From positions 1 to 22,007 of IMG/VR virus record IMGVR_UViG_3300045135_003632: a DNA stretch of 22,007 nt; one strand, given 5' to 3'. Made by a program: the position numbers and the translations under genes. Positions 7,150-14,240 of this stretch are shown here, piece by piece; the first letter of the stretch is position 1; the number at the start of each line of letters is the position of its first letter. The notes under the pieces are model-generated. The model had not been told where the DNA came from. It made no database searches and saw only the letters and a list, made by a program, of their open reading frames with translations. The stretch is from a virus.

Positions 7150-7392
7150 ATGGATCTGGAGTTTGACGCCGAAAAGGACGCGGCGAACCGCGCCAAACAC
7201 GGTGTCCCACTCGCAGAGGCCGTGAAGTTTGAGATGTTGGCCGTTCTTGAGGACGATCGGTTCGATTACGGCGAACAAAGATTCCGGGCCTGGGGCATGA
7301 TCGACGGCGTGTACTTCGCCTTGGCCTTTACGATCCGTGGCGAAAAAGTTCGTCCAATCAGCCTGCGTCGGGCTCATGCACGGGAGATCTAG
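7150..7392 (+). CDS. brnT: BrnT-family toxin (DUF497)
   Basis: An 80-residue protein with the BrnT pattern: an N-terminal FDAEKDAANRAKHGV segment, the central DDRFDYGEQRF stretch, and the C-terminal RPISLRRAHAREI end. BrnT toxins are small RelE-like ribonucleases that stop translation and are held inactive by BrnA. The length is normal for the family (~80-95). It is the first gene of a plus-strand pair set in the minus-strand late operon, divergent from the DUF2163-like gene with a 62-bp gap. It has no Shine-Dalgarno motif at usable distance and may be translated leaderless. The brnA antitoxin follows after 4 nt. Confidence 0.88.
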   Translation: MDLEFDAEKDAANRAKHGVPLAEAVKFEMLAVLEDDRFDYGEQRFRAWGMIDGVYFALAFTIRGEKVRPISLRRAHAREI

Positions 7393-7396
7393 CGCT

Positions 7397-7660
7397 ATGT
7401 CGCAGACCAAGAAGAAAGCTGACCACGATAACCCCGAATGGACCAAGGCCGATTTTGCCAAGGCGAAGCGACCCGAAGCCGGCTTGCCTGACGATGTCTT
7501 GGCGGCGTTCCCTCGTACGACCAGGGGCGCTCAAAAGGCGCCGACCAAGGTGCCGCTCTCTATTCGGCTGAGCCCGGAAGTGGTCGCGCATTACAAGGCC
7601 ACAGGGCCTGGCTGGCAAAGGCGGATCGATGAAGATCTCAAGAAGGCAGCAGGGCTTTGA
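7397..7660 (+). CDS. brnA: BrnA-family antitoxin
   Basis: An 87-residue protein with the typical BrnA features: NPEWTKADFAKAKRP near the N-terminus, an AAFPRTTRG segment, and a C-terminal ribbon-helix-helix-like DNA-binding end (KVPLSIRLSPEVVAHYKATG followed by PGWQRRIDEDLKKA). It neutralises BrnT and represses the operon. The ATG at 7397 is chosen because it follows the brnT stop by 4 nt and gives the usual length; the longer frame starting at 7337 lies inside brnT. Confidence 0.88.
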   Translation: MSQTKKKADHDNPEWTKADFAKAKRPEAGLPDDVLAAFPRTTRGAQKAPTKVPLSIRLSPEVVAHYKATGPGWQRRIDEDLKKAAGL

Positions 7661-7677
7661 TATCGCGCCGTACGCAA

Positions 7678-7914
7678 ATGAAGATATTCCTCACGAAGCT
7701 CACGGATCTGCTCAAGACCAACAAAGCTCCCGCGTCCTTGGTCGTTGCCGATGAAGGCCGACCGTCTCATACCTTCCTCAATGGGGCAGACGATTGCCGC
7801 TCAGCCGAAAGAGGACAAAGTCTGATTACAGAACTTGGCACGCCGGGGCTTTCGGATATCGACTTTGAGCCCGAAAAGATCCACGTCGTTCCGCGCGAAG
7901 TCGACTTCAGCTGA
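7678..7914 (+). CDS. Unknown small gene following brnTA
   Basis: A 78-residue frame starting MKIFLTKLTDLLKTN and ending in an acidic, Val/Asp-rich tail (KIHVVPREVDFS). It may instead start at TTG 7657, which overlaps the brnA stop as TTGA and would add seven residues; neither start has a good ribosome binding site. It is co-oriented with brnTA and ends 35 bp before the convergent minor tail gene. It has no membrane segment and I recognise no family. It could be a third member of the island or a degraded remnant. Confidence 0.35.
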   Translation: MKIFLTKLTDLLKTNKAPASLVVADEGRPSHTFLNGADDCRSAERGQSLITELGTPGLSDIDFEPEKIHVVPREVDFS

Positions 7915-7949
7915 TAAGCTTGTGCAGCCCTTGTCATGATATTGTTTCC

Positions 7950-8600
7950 TCACCTGAGCGTCTGAATGAACTCAAAACTGGCCCCGCGGCTGAGCGCCTG
8001 GCGGCCGGATCCATAGGTGGGCTCTGGCAGGAGCCGCGCCTTGCAGGCCGGGCGGATCAGCGACACCGTCAGCCCCGCCACAGCACCGGCCCGCAGGTTG
8101 GGCACCAGTTCTAACATCGGCGTCAGCCCGCTGCTTGAAGCCGTGCCGCCGACAACGATGCGGTGCAGAGCATATCGGACAGGGTTCGTTCCATACTGAA
8201 ACCCCAGCATGTCGCCCGCACTCAGGTGATATCCGCTTGGCAAACCTGTCAGCCGCAGCTCCCGCATATTGCTGGCCACGGAATGGACCGTGACCGTCCG
8301 GCTGCCGAGGATCGCCCCGGTTGGATCATTGGCGGGGCCCAGATACCTTGGGTCATGGCACAGAAACGTCGATCCTGGCTGATCCGTCAACGCCAGGAGT
8401 GCTTCCATCTGTGCATGGCGTGGGTGGTTCGCCTGCGCCAGTCGGATCGTGCCGGTCCAGAGCGAGGCCCCGAGGCTTGCGCTGATCACCGTGCCATCGC
8501 CAAGGCGCGTGTGTTCCTGCGGATGCGACAGCCGAAACGTCACTTCCTCGACGCGCAGCGCTCCGAGGAACTGGGCGTAGGAGAGCGGATAGGACAGCAT
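7950..8600 (-). CDS. Minor tail protein, 216 residues
   Basis: A 216-residue beta-rich protein starting MLSYPLSYAQFLGALRVEEV. It follows the tape measure gene after 2 nt, the position of lambda M/L-type minor tail proteins. A C-terminal Arg-rich end (ASFEFIQTLR) and a lack of signal or membrane segments fit a structural tail component. Similar proteins occur at this spot in Rhodobacteraceae prophages, but I cannot assign a named family. The brnTA island separates it from the next tail gene (6476-7087), which would otherwise be expected to be adjacent. Confidence 0.7.
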   Translation of the reverse strand: MLSYPLSYAQFLGALRVEEVTFRLSHPQEHTRLGDGTVISASLGASLWTGTIRLAQANHPRHAQMEALLALTDQPGSTFLCHDPRYLGPANDPTGAILGSRTVTVHSVASNMRELRLTGLPSGYHLSAGDMLGFQYGTNPVRYALHRIVVGGTASSSGLTPMLELVPNLRAGAVAGLTVSLIRPACKARLLPEPTYGSGRQALSRGASFEFIQTLR

Positions 8601-8602
8601 AA

Positions 8603-11107
8603 CTATCCCCTCCGCCGTGGGTCTTGGCTCACCCGCGCCAGCGTGCGTGGCGCAACCAGCCGGTCATAGTCCCGCAGGCTGCTCTGGGCGATCTCGACGG
8701 ATTGCGATCCCGCCTGTTCCAGGATGTGGCCCACCAGCCCTTCGCCTAGCTCGATGCGCACGCGCGATGCGGCACCGCTGTCGCCACCATATTGCGCGGC
8801 CTCGCGCCGGTTCAGCACGCGCTCGCCACGTTGCAGGATGGTCGGCACCTCATCCGGGCGCAGTCCTGCCCAGCCCCCGGCATGCAGGCGTGGCGCGCCG
8901 GCGAAGGCCAGCGCCGGCACCTGCCGGGAATACCCGGAAATCCCCACCATGCCTCCGGCATGCGACACGGCCGCTGTGACGGAACTGTCTCCCCAGCCGC
9001 CAAAGACGCTGGAGAGGGCATTTGCGATGGGCCCAAGCACGGCCTTGCGGAAATGCAGCACCGCCAGATCCTCGAGGATCGAGGCCACCAGCCCTTTGAA
9101 ATCAAGCTTGCCGGTGCGGACAAAGTCGCGAAACGCGTTCTCTGCCCCGCGAAACGCCCCGACCAGGGTGTCGCCCAGACCCTTGCCCCAATCCATCGCG
9201 TCGCGGGCATAGGAAGCGAGCGTGTCGCTGACCGCGGCCCAGCCGCTGGCGGCGACAGCGCCGGCATCACGGATCTGCTCGGCCGCCGATTGGGCTGCCG
9301 CGCCCGCGCGTCCCGCCTCTGCCGCGACCTCCTCGCCAGAAAAACTCTCCTCGGCCTCTGTCAGCGCAGCCCCCAGCCGATCGGCGGAGTTGGTCGCGTC
9401 GTCCAGCGCCGCAGCGCCATCTTCCGCGCTGCCGCGCATGGTCTCTCGGAGCGCCTGCCAAGCGGTGAGCGGGCGAGCAGCGGCATCAGACAGCATCCGA
9501 GCGGCCTCGGCATATCCGGCGGAGCGCCCGCGGGCATCGTCGGCCATGCCCCCGAAAAGCTGCGGCGCCTGAAACGGACTGTCCTCAAAGGCGCGGCCAT
9601 AGGCTTCTGCCGCGCGCTCGCCGAGTTGCACCGCTTCCGGGACAGTGGCCCTCCACTCCGACAGGTCCGGTGCCGGAATGGCCCAGTCGGGACGGCGACC
9701 GCCCAAGGTGAGAACGGCATTCATGGCCTCAGTGATGCCACCAAGGCCGGTTTCCATTGCGGCGAGCAGCCCGTTGATCGCCAGCGCGCCGATCCGCTCA
9801 AAAACCTCGGGCAGCGCGTTCCAGATAGCCTGCACCGCCAGAAACGTCCCTTCGAAGGTGTTGACCGTAGCATTGGCCCAGCCGGTGACCGCGGCGGTGG
9901 CGCTCTGGAAACCATCGAGAATGACCGACTGCGCGGCCGCCCAGCTGCTTTCCACCCGGGCCCAGGAGGCCTGGGCCGAAAGCGAAACCCGGGTCCAGAC
10001 TTGCGAGGCCACATCCTTCAAAAGCCCCATGGCGGCCCCAAACCCGCCAGCCCCCTCTACCAGACGCGAAAACCAATAGACCAGCTCGCCAGCGCCCACG
10101 ATCAGCGCCCCGACCCCGGTGCGGATCAGCGCGCCGCGCAGAAACACCAGCCCCGTGGCCAGCCCGCGCACCGAAATCGCAGCCGCTGCCATGGCGGCGA
10201 CCCAACGGCCGGCGAGGAAGGTGGTAAAGGTCCCGGCATAAATGGCCAGCCGGTCGAGATTGGCGAGCATCGTATCAAAGGCCCGTGACAGCAGACTGGT
10301 CGCGGAGGCCAGCGCGACGAAGGCATTGGCCATGGCCTCGAGTGATGGTGCCAGCGCCACAGCCACCTTGTTGCGGATACCTGTAAATACTTGACCCATG
10401 CTGACCAGCGCCAGTTCCGAGCGACGCATGGCAGAAATGGCGTCGCTGTCCAGGACCGCGCCAAGCTGCGCGGCCTGTTCCCCGAGGCGGCCCATCTCGG
10501 CTCCACCGTTCGCTAAGAGCGGGATGAGCCGCGTGGCGTCAGACGCCATGGCCTCGAGATAGAAGGTCATCTCCTGACTGTTGACGCCTGCGCGCTCGAG
10601 ACTGTCGACATAGAGCTGCAGGGCTTCCGGCCCCGAGAGCCGGGCGAACTGGTCTGCGGTCACACCCACCCGCGGGGCGATGTTCTCGAAGAAATCCGCC
10701 ATCGGGCCGCCGCCCGTTTGCAGGAAATCTCCCACCCGGTCGTTCACATCCTTCAAGATATCGGCGAGCTTCCCCTGCTCGATGCCCACGGTGCTCGAGG
10801 CCGCCGACCAGCGCTGGAAGACTTCCGGCGTGGCATTGGCCACCTGAGCGAGCTGGCTGATCTCATTGGCGGCCGCCACCGTCGAGCGCGTCATGGACAA
10901 TGCCGCCCCCGCCAGCGCTGTGGCTGCGGCCGTCGCGGCAATCTGAGCGCGCCGGGCAAAACTGGCCAGACGGGCATTCGCGGCCTCCATCTCACGCGAG
11001 AGCCGGCCAAAGCCGCGACTGCCAGCCTCGCCCACGCCTTCCAGCTCGGCACGCACTTGCCGACCGCCCGTGGCAAACAGACGGACAGAGACTTGCTTGG
11101 TGGCCAT
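8603..11107 (-). CDS. Tail tape measure protein, lambda H type
   Basis: An 834-residue protein, close in length to lambda H (853 residues). The first ~70 residues are helical (AELEGVGEAGSRGFGRLSRE). Long Ala-rich helices follow, with hydrophobic stretches near residues 270-345 that may insert into the host membrane. A lambda-type tape measure C-terminal segment is visible (TGKLDFKGLVASILEDLAVL, about residue 665). Near the end, PDEVPTILQRGERVLNRREA is a motif common at the C-termini of tape measure proteins. AAGGA lies 6 nt before the ATG at 11107. It sets tail length and is ejected with DNA. The vapBC/higA island lies between it and the chaperone gene that normally precedes it directly. Confidence 0.93.
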   Translation of the reverse strand: MATKQVSVRLFATGGRQVRAELEGVGEAGSRGFGRLSREMEAANARLASFARRAQIAATAAATALAGAALSMTRSTVAAANEISQLAQVANATPEVFQRWSAASSTVGIEQGKLADILKDVNDRVGDFLQTGGGPMADFFENIAPRVGVTADQFARLSGPEALQLYVDSLERAGVNSQEMTFYLEAMASDATRLIPLLANGGAEMGRLGEQAAQLGAVLDSDAISAMRRSELALVSMGQVFTGIRNKVAVALAPSLEAMANAFVALASATSLLSRAFDTMLANLDRLAIYAGTFTTFLAGRWVAAMAAAAISVRGLATGLVFLRGALIRTGVGALIVGAGELVYWFSRLVEGAGGFGAAMGLLKDVASQVWTRVSLSAQASWARVESSWAAAQSVILDGFQSATAAVTGWANATVNTFEGTFLAVQAIWNALPEVFERIGALAINGLLAAMETGLGGITEAMNAVLTLGGRRPDWAIPAPDLSEWRATVPEAVQLGERAAEAYGRAFEDSPFQAPQLFGGMADDARGRSAGYAEAARMLSDAAARPLTAWQALRETMRGSAEDGAAALDDATNSADRLGAALTEAEESFSGEEVAAEAGRAGAAAQSAAEQIRDAGAVAASGWAAVSDTLASYARDAMDWGKGLGDTLVGAFRGAENAFRDFVRTGKLDFKGLVASILEDLAVLHFRKAVLGPIANALSSVFGGWGDSSVTAAVSHAGGMVGISGYSRQVPALAFAGAPRLHAGGWAGLRPDEVPTILQRGERVLNRREAAQYGGDSGAASRVRIELGEGLVGHILEQAGSQSVEIAQSSLRDYDRLVAPRTLARVSQDPRRRG

Positions 11108-11110
11108 GGG

Positions 11111-11169
11111 TTGATCCTTGATTCACTGGATATTTTGTCTTACGTTATTTTTATCGATCACGGAGGCGT
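11111..11169 (+). promoter_or_regulatory. Possible vapBC promoter and ribosome binding site
   Basis: TTGATT (11118-11123) and a weak TACGTT (11141-11146) are 17 bp apart. GGAGG (11161-11165) precedes the vapB ATG by 4 nt and decides its start. The segment is AT-rich compared with the flanking genes. The -10 match is poor, so the promoter call is tentative; the ribosome binding site is clear. Confidence 0.4.
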
Positions 11170-11388
11170 ATGATCATGCCAGAAACCGCAACACTTTCTT
11201 CGAAGTTCCAGATCTCGATCCCAAAGGCGATCCGCGCCGCACAGCACTGGGAAGCGGGCCTTACCTTTGCCTTTATTCCAAAGGGTAAGGGTGTGCTTTT
11301 GGTGCCTGTGCCTCAGCGCGACGCGCTGAAGGGCATCGCGAAAGGTGCCACAGCCTCTGATTACCGCGATCGATCGGATCGGTTCTAA
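11170..11388 (+). CDS. vapB: AbrB/SpoVT-type antitoxin of a VapBC pair
   Basis: A 72-residue protein with the swapped-hairpin AbrB DNA-binding pattern (TLSSKFQISIPKAIRAAQHW) and a basic to acidic C-terminal tail (ASDYRDRSDRF) that would contact the toxin. Such antitoxins bind the PIN toxin and the operon's own promoter. GGAGG stands before the ATG at 11170. The stop overlaps the vapC start (TAATG at 11386-11390), as expected for a coupled antitoxin-toxin pair. The pair is divergent from the tape measure gene. Confidence 0.85.
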   Translation: MIMPETATLSSKFQISIPKAIRAAQHWEAGLTFAFIPKGKGVLLVPVPQRDALKGIAKGATASDYRDRSDRF

Positions 11389-11765
11389 TGATCCTCGTGG
11401 ACACATCTGCCTGGATCGAATGGCTGATCGGCTCCCCAACGGGTGAGAGGGTGTCCGAGCATCTACCCGAACAAGATGTCTGGTTGGTGCCGAGCATGGT
11501 CCAACTTGAGTTGACGAAATGGCTGACGCGCGAGGTCGGGGAAGATAGGGCTGACCAGGTTATAGCGTTCACTCAGGTTTGTCGGGTCGTTCCCCTCGAC
11601 ACCGAGATCGCTTTGGCAGCAGCAGAGGCCTGTCGCATACATCGCCTATCCACGGCCGATGCGGTGATTTTTGCCACGGCACAGGTCCATGGGGCGAAGG
11701 TCGTAACCTGCGACGCACATTTTGAAAATCTGCCGTCAGTAATCTACGTTCCAAAACATCAGTGA
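11388..11765 (+). CDS. vapC: VapC-type PIN-domain toxin
   Basis: A 125-residue PIN-domain ribonuclease. The four acidic residues that bind Mg or Mn are all visible: Asp5 (MILVDTSAWIEW), Glu41 (VQLELTKW), Asp91 (LSTADAVIFATA) and Asp109 (VVTCDAHFE). VapC toxins cut tRNA or rRNA sites when free of VapB. The length is normal and there is no frameshift, so it appears intact. It is translationally coupled to the antitoxin gene and is followed after 55 bp by the higA-like gene. Confidence 0.9.
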   Translation: MILVDTSAWIEWLIGSPTGERVSEHLPEQDVWLVPSMVQLELTKWLTREVGEDRADQVIAFTQVCRVVPLDTEIALAAAEACRIHRLSTADAVIFATAQVHGAKVVTCDAHFENLPSVIYVPKHQ

Positions 11766-11820
11766 GTGCATGCAATTGGCATACTTCCCGTTTCTCGATT
11801 ACCAATGAAGGGGCGCCTCC

Positions 11821-12111
11821 ATGAGCCTGCTGACACATCCCTCCCATCCCGGCGAAGTTCTTTCCGAGCTCTATCTCGGGCCCTTGGGCATGAAGGCACC
11901 GACTCTGGCCAAACAGCTGCGGGTTCCCCGCACGCGGATTGAGCGTCTGGTCAAGGGTCAAACAGCGTTGACGGCGGACATTGCGATGCGCCTGGCTGCC
12001 TTCTTCCAGACGACACCCGAATACTGGATGAACCTGCAGGGGGCCTGGGATCTGGCCTGCGCCCGCGAAACCGTCGATGTGTCAGATATTGAGCCCCTCC
12101 GCGCGGCCTGA
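11821..12111 (+). CDS. higA: HigA/VapI-type antitoxin, apparently without a toxin partner
   Basis: A 96-residue protein starting with the family hallmark HPGEVLSELYL, followed by an XRE-type helix-turn-helix (LAKQLRVPRTRIERLVKGQ) and the AAFFQTTPEYWMNLQ end typical of HigA antitoxins. AAGGGG precedes the ATG by 7 nt. HigA genes normally follow a higB toxin of ~90 codons, but only 55 bp separate this gene from vapC and hold no such frame. It is therefore an orphan antitoxin, possibly acting as a regulator or anti-toxin of a toxin elsewhere. Its last 30 bp overlap, in the opposite direction, the end of the frameshifted tail chaperone gene. Confidence 0.88.
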   Translation: MSLLTHPSHPGEVLSELYLGPLGMKAPTLAKQLRVPRTRIERLVKGQTALTADIAMRLAAFFQTTPEYWMNLQGAWDLACARETVDVSDIEPLRAA

Positions 12112-12417
12112 GTGCATCTCTGCATTGATCTTGCGCACCATCACCGCCTCGATGGGCGGCAGCAGTTCGGCGATAGCGTGGGACGAAACCCCAAGCGCCG
12201 TACCCAGTGGCAGCGCCGCGCCCATGTCCCAACCGATCACAGCTGATCCGGACACCCGCAGCTGGCCGCCGAGGCGCTGAACAAGGTCCCAGACCTGCCA
12301 GCCTTCATAGGTAAGAGGGGCATTTACGCTTTGCGGGCAGTCTTTGCAGTTCTGCGGGCAGGCTTGGCAGTAGTCTGCGCCCCCGCCGAACTCCCAGTCG
12401 GCAAGGGCGGTGAGGCG
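12082..12417 (-). CDS. Frameshift extension of the tail assembly chaperone (T part of G/GT, DUF7697-like)
   Basis: In the -1 frame relative to the chaperone gene, 111 sense codons run from CGC at 12417 to TGA at 12084-12082. The translation looks fully protein-like: LADWEFGGGADY, then CQACPQNCKDC, then WQVWDLVQRLGGQLRV, VIGWDMGAALPLGTALGV, and AELLPPIEAVMVRKIN. I recognise this pattern from alphaproteobacterial prophages (DUF7697-like, from memory). No ATG, GTG or TTG in this frame lies near the start of the conserved part, so it is most likely made only by -1 frameshifting at 12417-12424. The fused protein would be about 234 residues. In lambda the equivalent GT protein bridges the chaperone and the tail tube. 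Confidence 0.8.
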   Translation of the reverse strand, partial: RLTALADWEFGGGADYCQACPQNCKDCPQSVNAPLTYEGWQVWDLVQRLGGQLRVSGSAVIGWDMGAALPLGTALGVSSHAIAELLPPIEAVMVRKINAEMHSGRAEGLNI

Positions 12418-12785
12418 TTTTTTTCCGCGTCCAGGATCATGGCGCGGGCGACATATTTGGTCTGGAAGGCCTCGAAGATCGGCCAGATATCGAGGAGCGC
12501 GTCGATGCCCTCCGGGCTCACCGGCACAGAAAAGCCGTTGTCATCGCCAACACCTTTCCAGTCCTGGATCGCGATGCGCGCCACCGCCTTGGCCATGGCC
12601 AGCGCAATGCCGTCGGTATCGAGGTTGGTGGCGTCATCATCAGGCCCCTCTAGCAGCGTGATCAGACCCTGCGCCTCCTTGCGCGCGGCCATCATCAGCG
12701 CCGTGGTCATGGGGGCGACCAGGATCTCGACGCCGTGGCCCAGATCCAGCCATTGTGCCTCATGCGAGAGGTTCAGCCGCAGCAT
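12324..12785 (-). CDS. Tail assembly chaperone, zero-frame product (lambda G position)
   Basis: A 153-residue protein starting MLRLNLSHEAQW, with a helical body (ALMMAARKEAQGLITLLEG, then DGIALAMAKAVARIAI). Its last ~30 residues are Ala/Lys/Arg/Thr/Ser/Pro low-complexity sequence (TAKPARRTAKTARKA), which looks like a by-product of the overlapping coding frame. The ATG at 12785 is preferred over the in-frame GTG at 12800 because GAGGA lies 8 nt upstream and it follows the tube-protein stop directly (TGAGATG). It sits between the tail tube and tape measure genes, the position of lambda G, and helps load tube subunits onto the tape measure during tail assembly. Confidence 0.8.
   Translation of the reverse strand: MLRLNLSHEAQWLDLGHGVEILVAPMTTALMMAARKEAQGLITLLEGPDDDATNLDTDGIALAMAKAVARIAIQDWKGVGDDNGFSVPVSPEGIDALLDIWPIFEAFQTKYVARAMILDAEKNASPPLPTGSSAGAQTTAKPARRTAKTARKA
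12417..12425 (-). promoter_or_regulatory. Programmed -1 ribosomal frameshift site A-AAA-AAC
   Basis: The zero frame reads GCG GAA AAA AAC GCC on the minus strand, an X-XXY-YYZ heptamer built on a run of seven A in a GC-rich gene. A -1 slip moves ribosomes to CGC CTC ACC and into the 111-codon extension. A possible stimulatory hairpin GCCGA-N8-TCGGC (12402-12385) lies 14 nt downstream. Confidence 0.8.
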
Positions 12786-12786
12786 C

Positions 12787-13725
12787 TCAATAGTCCTCAC
12801 GGGCGTTGGTCAATGTCACGGTACACATGCGTCCCACGACCGGGTCGCTTGCCGCCTGCCAGTCGAAAGTTGCCTGCACGCCTTGCGGTCCAGAAATCTC
12901 GATCCGGGGCCGCGGCAGATAGACCGCATGGGCTGTCAGTGTCAGGCTCTCGCCCGTGGGCAGCGCATAGGAAAACTCCAGCGCGCAGGCCTCGCCATTG
13001 ATGGCTTGCTCTACCAACGTCTGATCGGCAAAGCGCACGACGATGTTCCCGGTGAGCGCGGCGATGGACGGATCCGCCCCGTCGATCTTGCCGTCCGCGC
13101 GGATCGTCTCAATGCGGTCGAGATTATTGGCATAGGTAAGGTCGACGGAGACAACGTTACCTATACTCAAACCATTGCGGGTCACCGTCCCGTTGAAATG
13201 CCCGAACCGCTTGAGGGTGATGTCCGCTGGCGTGCCTGCCGAGGCACTTGTCCCAACCGTCTCGCCCTGCGCCACGATGCTGGCCGTGGCGGTCAGGAGG
13301 CCTGAACGCGCCATTTGCCAGCTGAGGCTGTCGACCATGCAGCCGGAATACATCGCATAGCGCGGCACTTCCGGCATGGCCGTCTCGATGGCAAAGGAGG
13401 GCAGTGACCAACTGCCGGAAGTGAACTGGTGCGTATAGCTCTCAGTCCCGGTCGTTGTGGGCGCGCCAAAGGCGGCCTTGAGCCAAAACCCAAAGGCCTC
13501 GGCGTCGATCGGGATGACCACATCGCCATCGGCTGTCACCGCGTCCTTGATGGGTGCCAGCGGATCACGGCCATAACCCAGAAGCTCTGATGCCTGCAGC
13601 GGTTGCTCCGCCCCGAGCGTGGTGCGGGCAAACGGCATCCGGGTGAAGCCGCTCGCCGGCGGCGTGCCATAGATTGTCTCGAACGCCAGCGCCATCTGCG
13701 CCCGCGCCCCTTGGGCTCGTGCCAT
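12787..13725 (-). CDS. Tail tube protein
   Basis: A 312-residue beta-rich protein with a ~45-residue N-terminal arm (FETIYGTPPASGFTRMPF) and a body rich in Thr/Ser/Val. This pattern, including the central SGCMVDSLSWQMARSGLLT segment, matches the phage tail tube family (Phage_tube_2-like). It is longer than lambda V (246 residues), with the C-terminal ~80 residues perhaps forming an extra domain. GGAGAG precedes the ATG at 13725. The subunits stack as hexameric rings to form the non-contractile tail tube. It directly precedes the chaperone gene, as in lambda. Confidence 0.85.
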   Translation of the reverse strand: MARAQGARAQMALAFETIYGTPPASGFTRMPFARTTLGAEQPLQASELLGYGRDPLAPIKDAVTADGDVVIPIDAEAFGFWLKAAFGAPTTTGTESYTHQFTSGSWSLPSFAIETAMPEVPRYAMYSGCMVDSLSWQMARSGLLTATASIVAQGETVGTSASAGTPADITLKRFGHFNGTVTRNGLSIGNVVSVDLTYANNLDRIETIRADGKIDGADPSIAALTGNIVVRFADQTLVEQAINGEACALEFSYALPTGESLTLTAHAVYLPRPRIEISGPQGVQATFDWQAASDPVVGRMCTVTLTNAREDY

Positions 13726-13756
13726 TGTCTCTCTCCGTCAACGTCAGGTTTTGTCG

Positions 13757-14182
13757 TCAGGCCAGCGCGTCGCTGGTCGCGTAATGCAGGATCATGGGCA
13801 CCACGGCGGCCTTGATCGCGGCGGCACCCTCGATCGGCAGGTCCACGGGTTCTGGCGCCTCGGCCTCGACCCAGTCGCAACGCCCGCGCAGCGTGCGGTC
13901 AGCCGCGATGGCGGCAGTAATGCGCCCAATCAGTCGGTCAAATCGCGCGTCCCGGTCCTCTCCGGTCTGCACGATCACCTCGAGCTCGGCCCGGTGCTGG
14001 TAGTGATACATCAAGGGCGACAGCGTCACGGCGGGCTCGCCAGGATTGCCGTCGCGCAGGATCATCAGCCCTGACGGTGGGATGCGTTCAGGCAGGACCT
14101 CACCGCGAAGGACCGGTACATGTGGGACTGTGCGTAACAGGTCCGCCAGGGCGCTGAGGATGGTTTCGCGGGGGGTGGGCAT
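13757..14182 (-). CDS. Probable tail terminator / tail completion protein
   Basis: A 141-residue protein starting MPTPRETILSALADLL and containing GEVLPERIPPSGLMILRDG and YHYQHRAELEVIVQ. It resembles a group commonly (and probably wrongly) annotated as acyl-CoA transferase in Rhodobacteraceae prophages. Its place before the tail tube gene is that of lambda U, which caps the tube and joins it to the head, so I call it a terminator from position and size. The ATG at 14182 is preferred over the in-frame ATG at 14221, whose extra 13 residues lie toward the tacAT promoter; no clear ribosome binding site distinguishes the two. Confidence 0.65.
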   Translation of the reverse strand: MPTPRETILSALADLLRTVPHVPVLRGEVLPERIPPSGLMILRDGNPGEPAVTLSPLMYHYQHRAELEVIVQTGEDRDARFDRLIGRITAAIAADRTLRGRCDWVEAEAPEPVDLPIEGAAAIKAAVVPMILHYATSDALA

Positions 14183-14240
14183 GGGGGACCATTCGGTTGT
14201 TTTGAGACTTTGACCCTGCATCTGCAGCGGTCCATCATTC

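Noticed and set aside
8792-10288. A 498-codon plus-strand frame opposite the tape measure gene
   Set aside because: Composition is Arg/Gly/Pro/His-rich with no recognisable motif; it is the GC-driven antisense shadow of a well-supported tape measure gene.
11766-11820. A possible higB toxin before higA
   Set aside because: Only 55 bp are available and no frame of suitable length overlaps vapC with HigB features.
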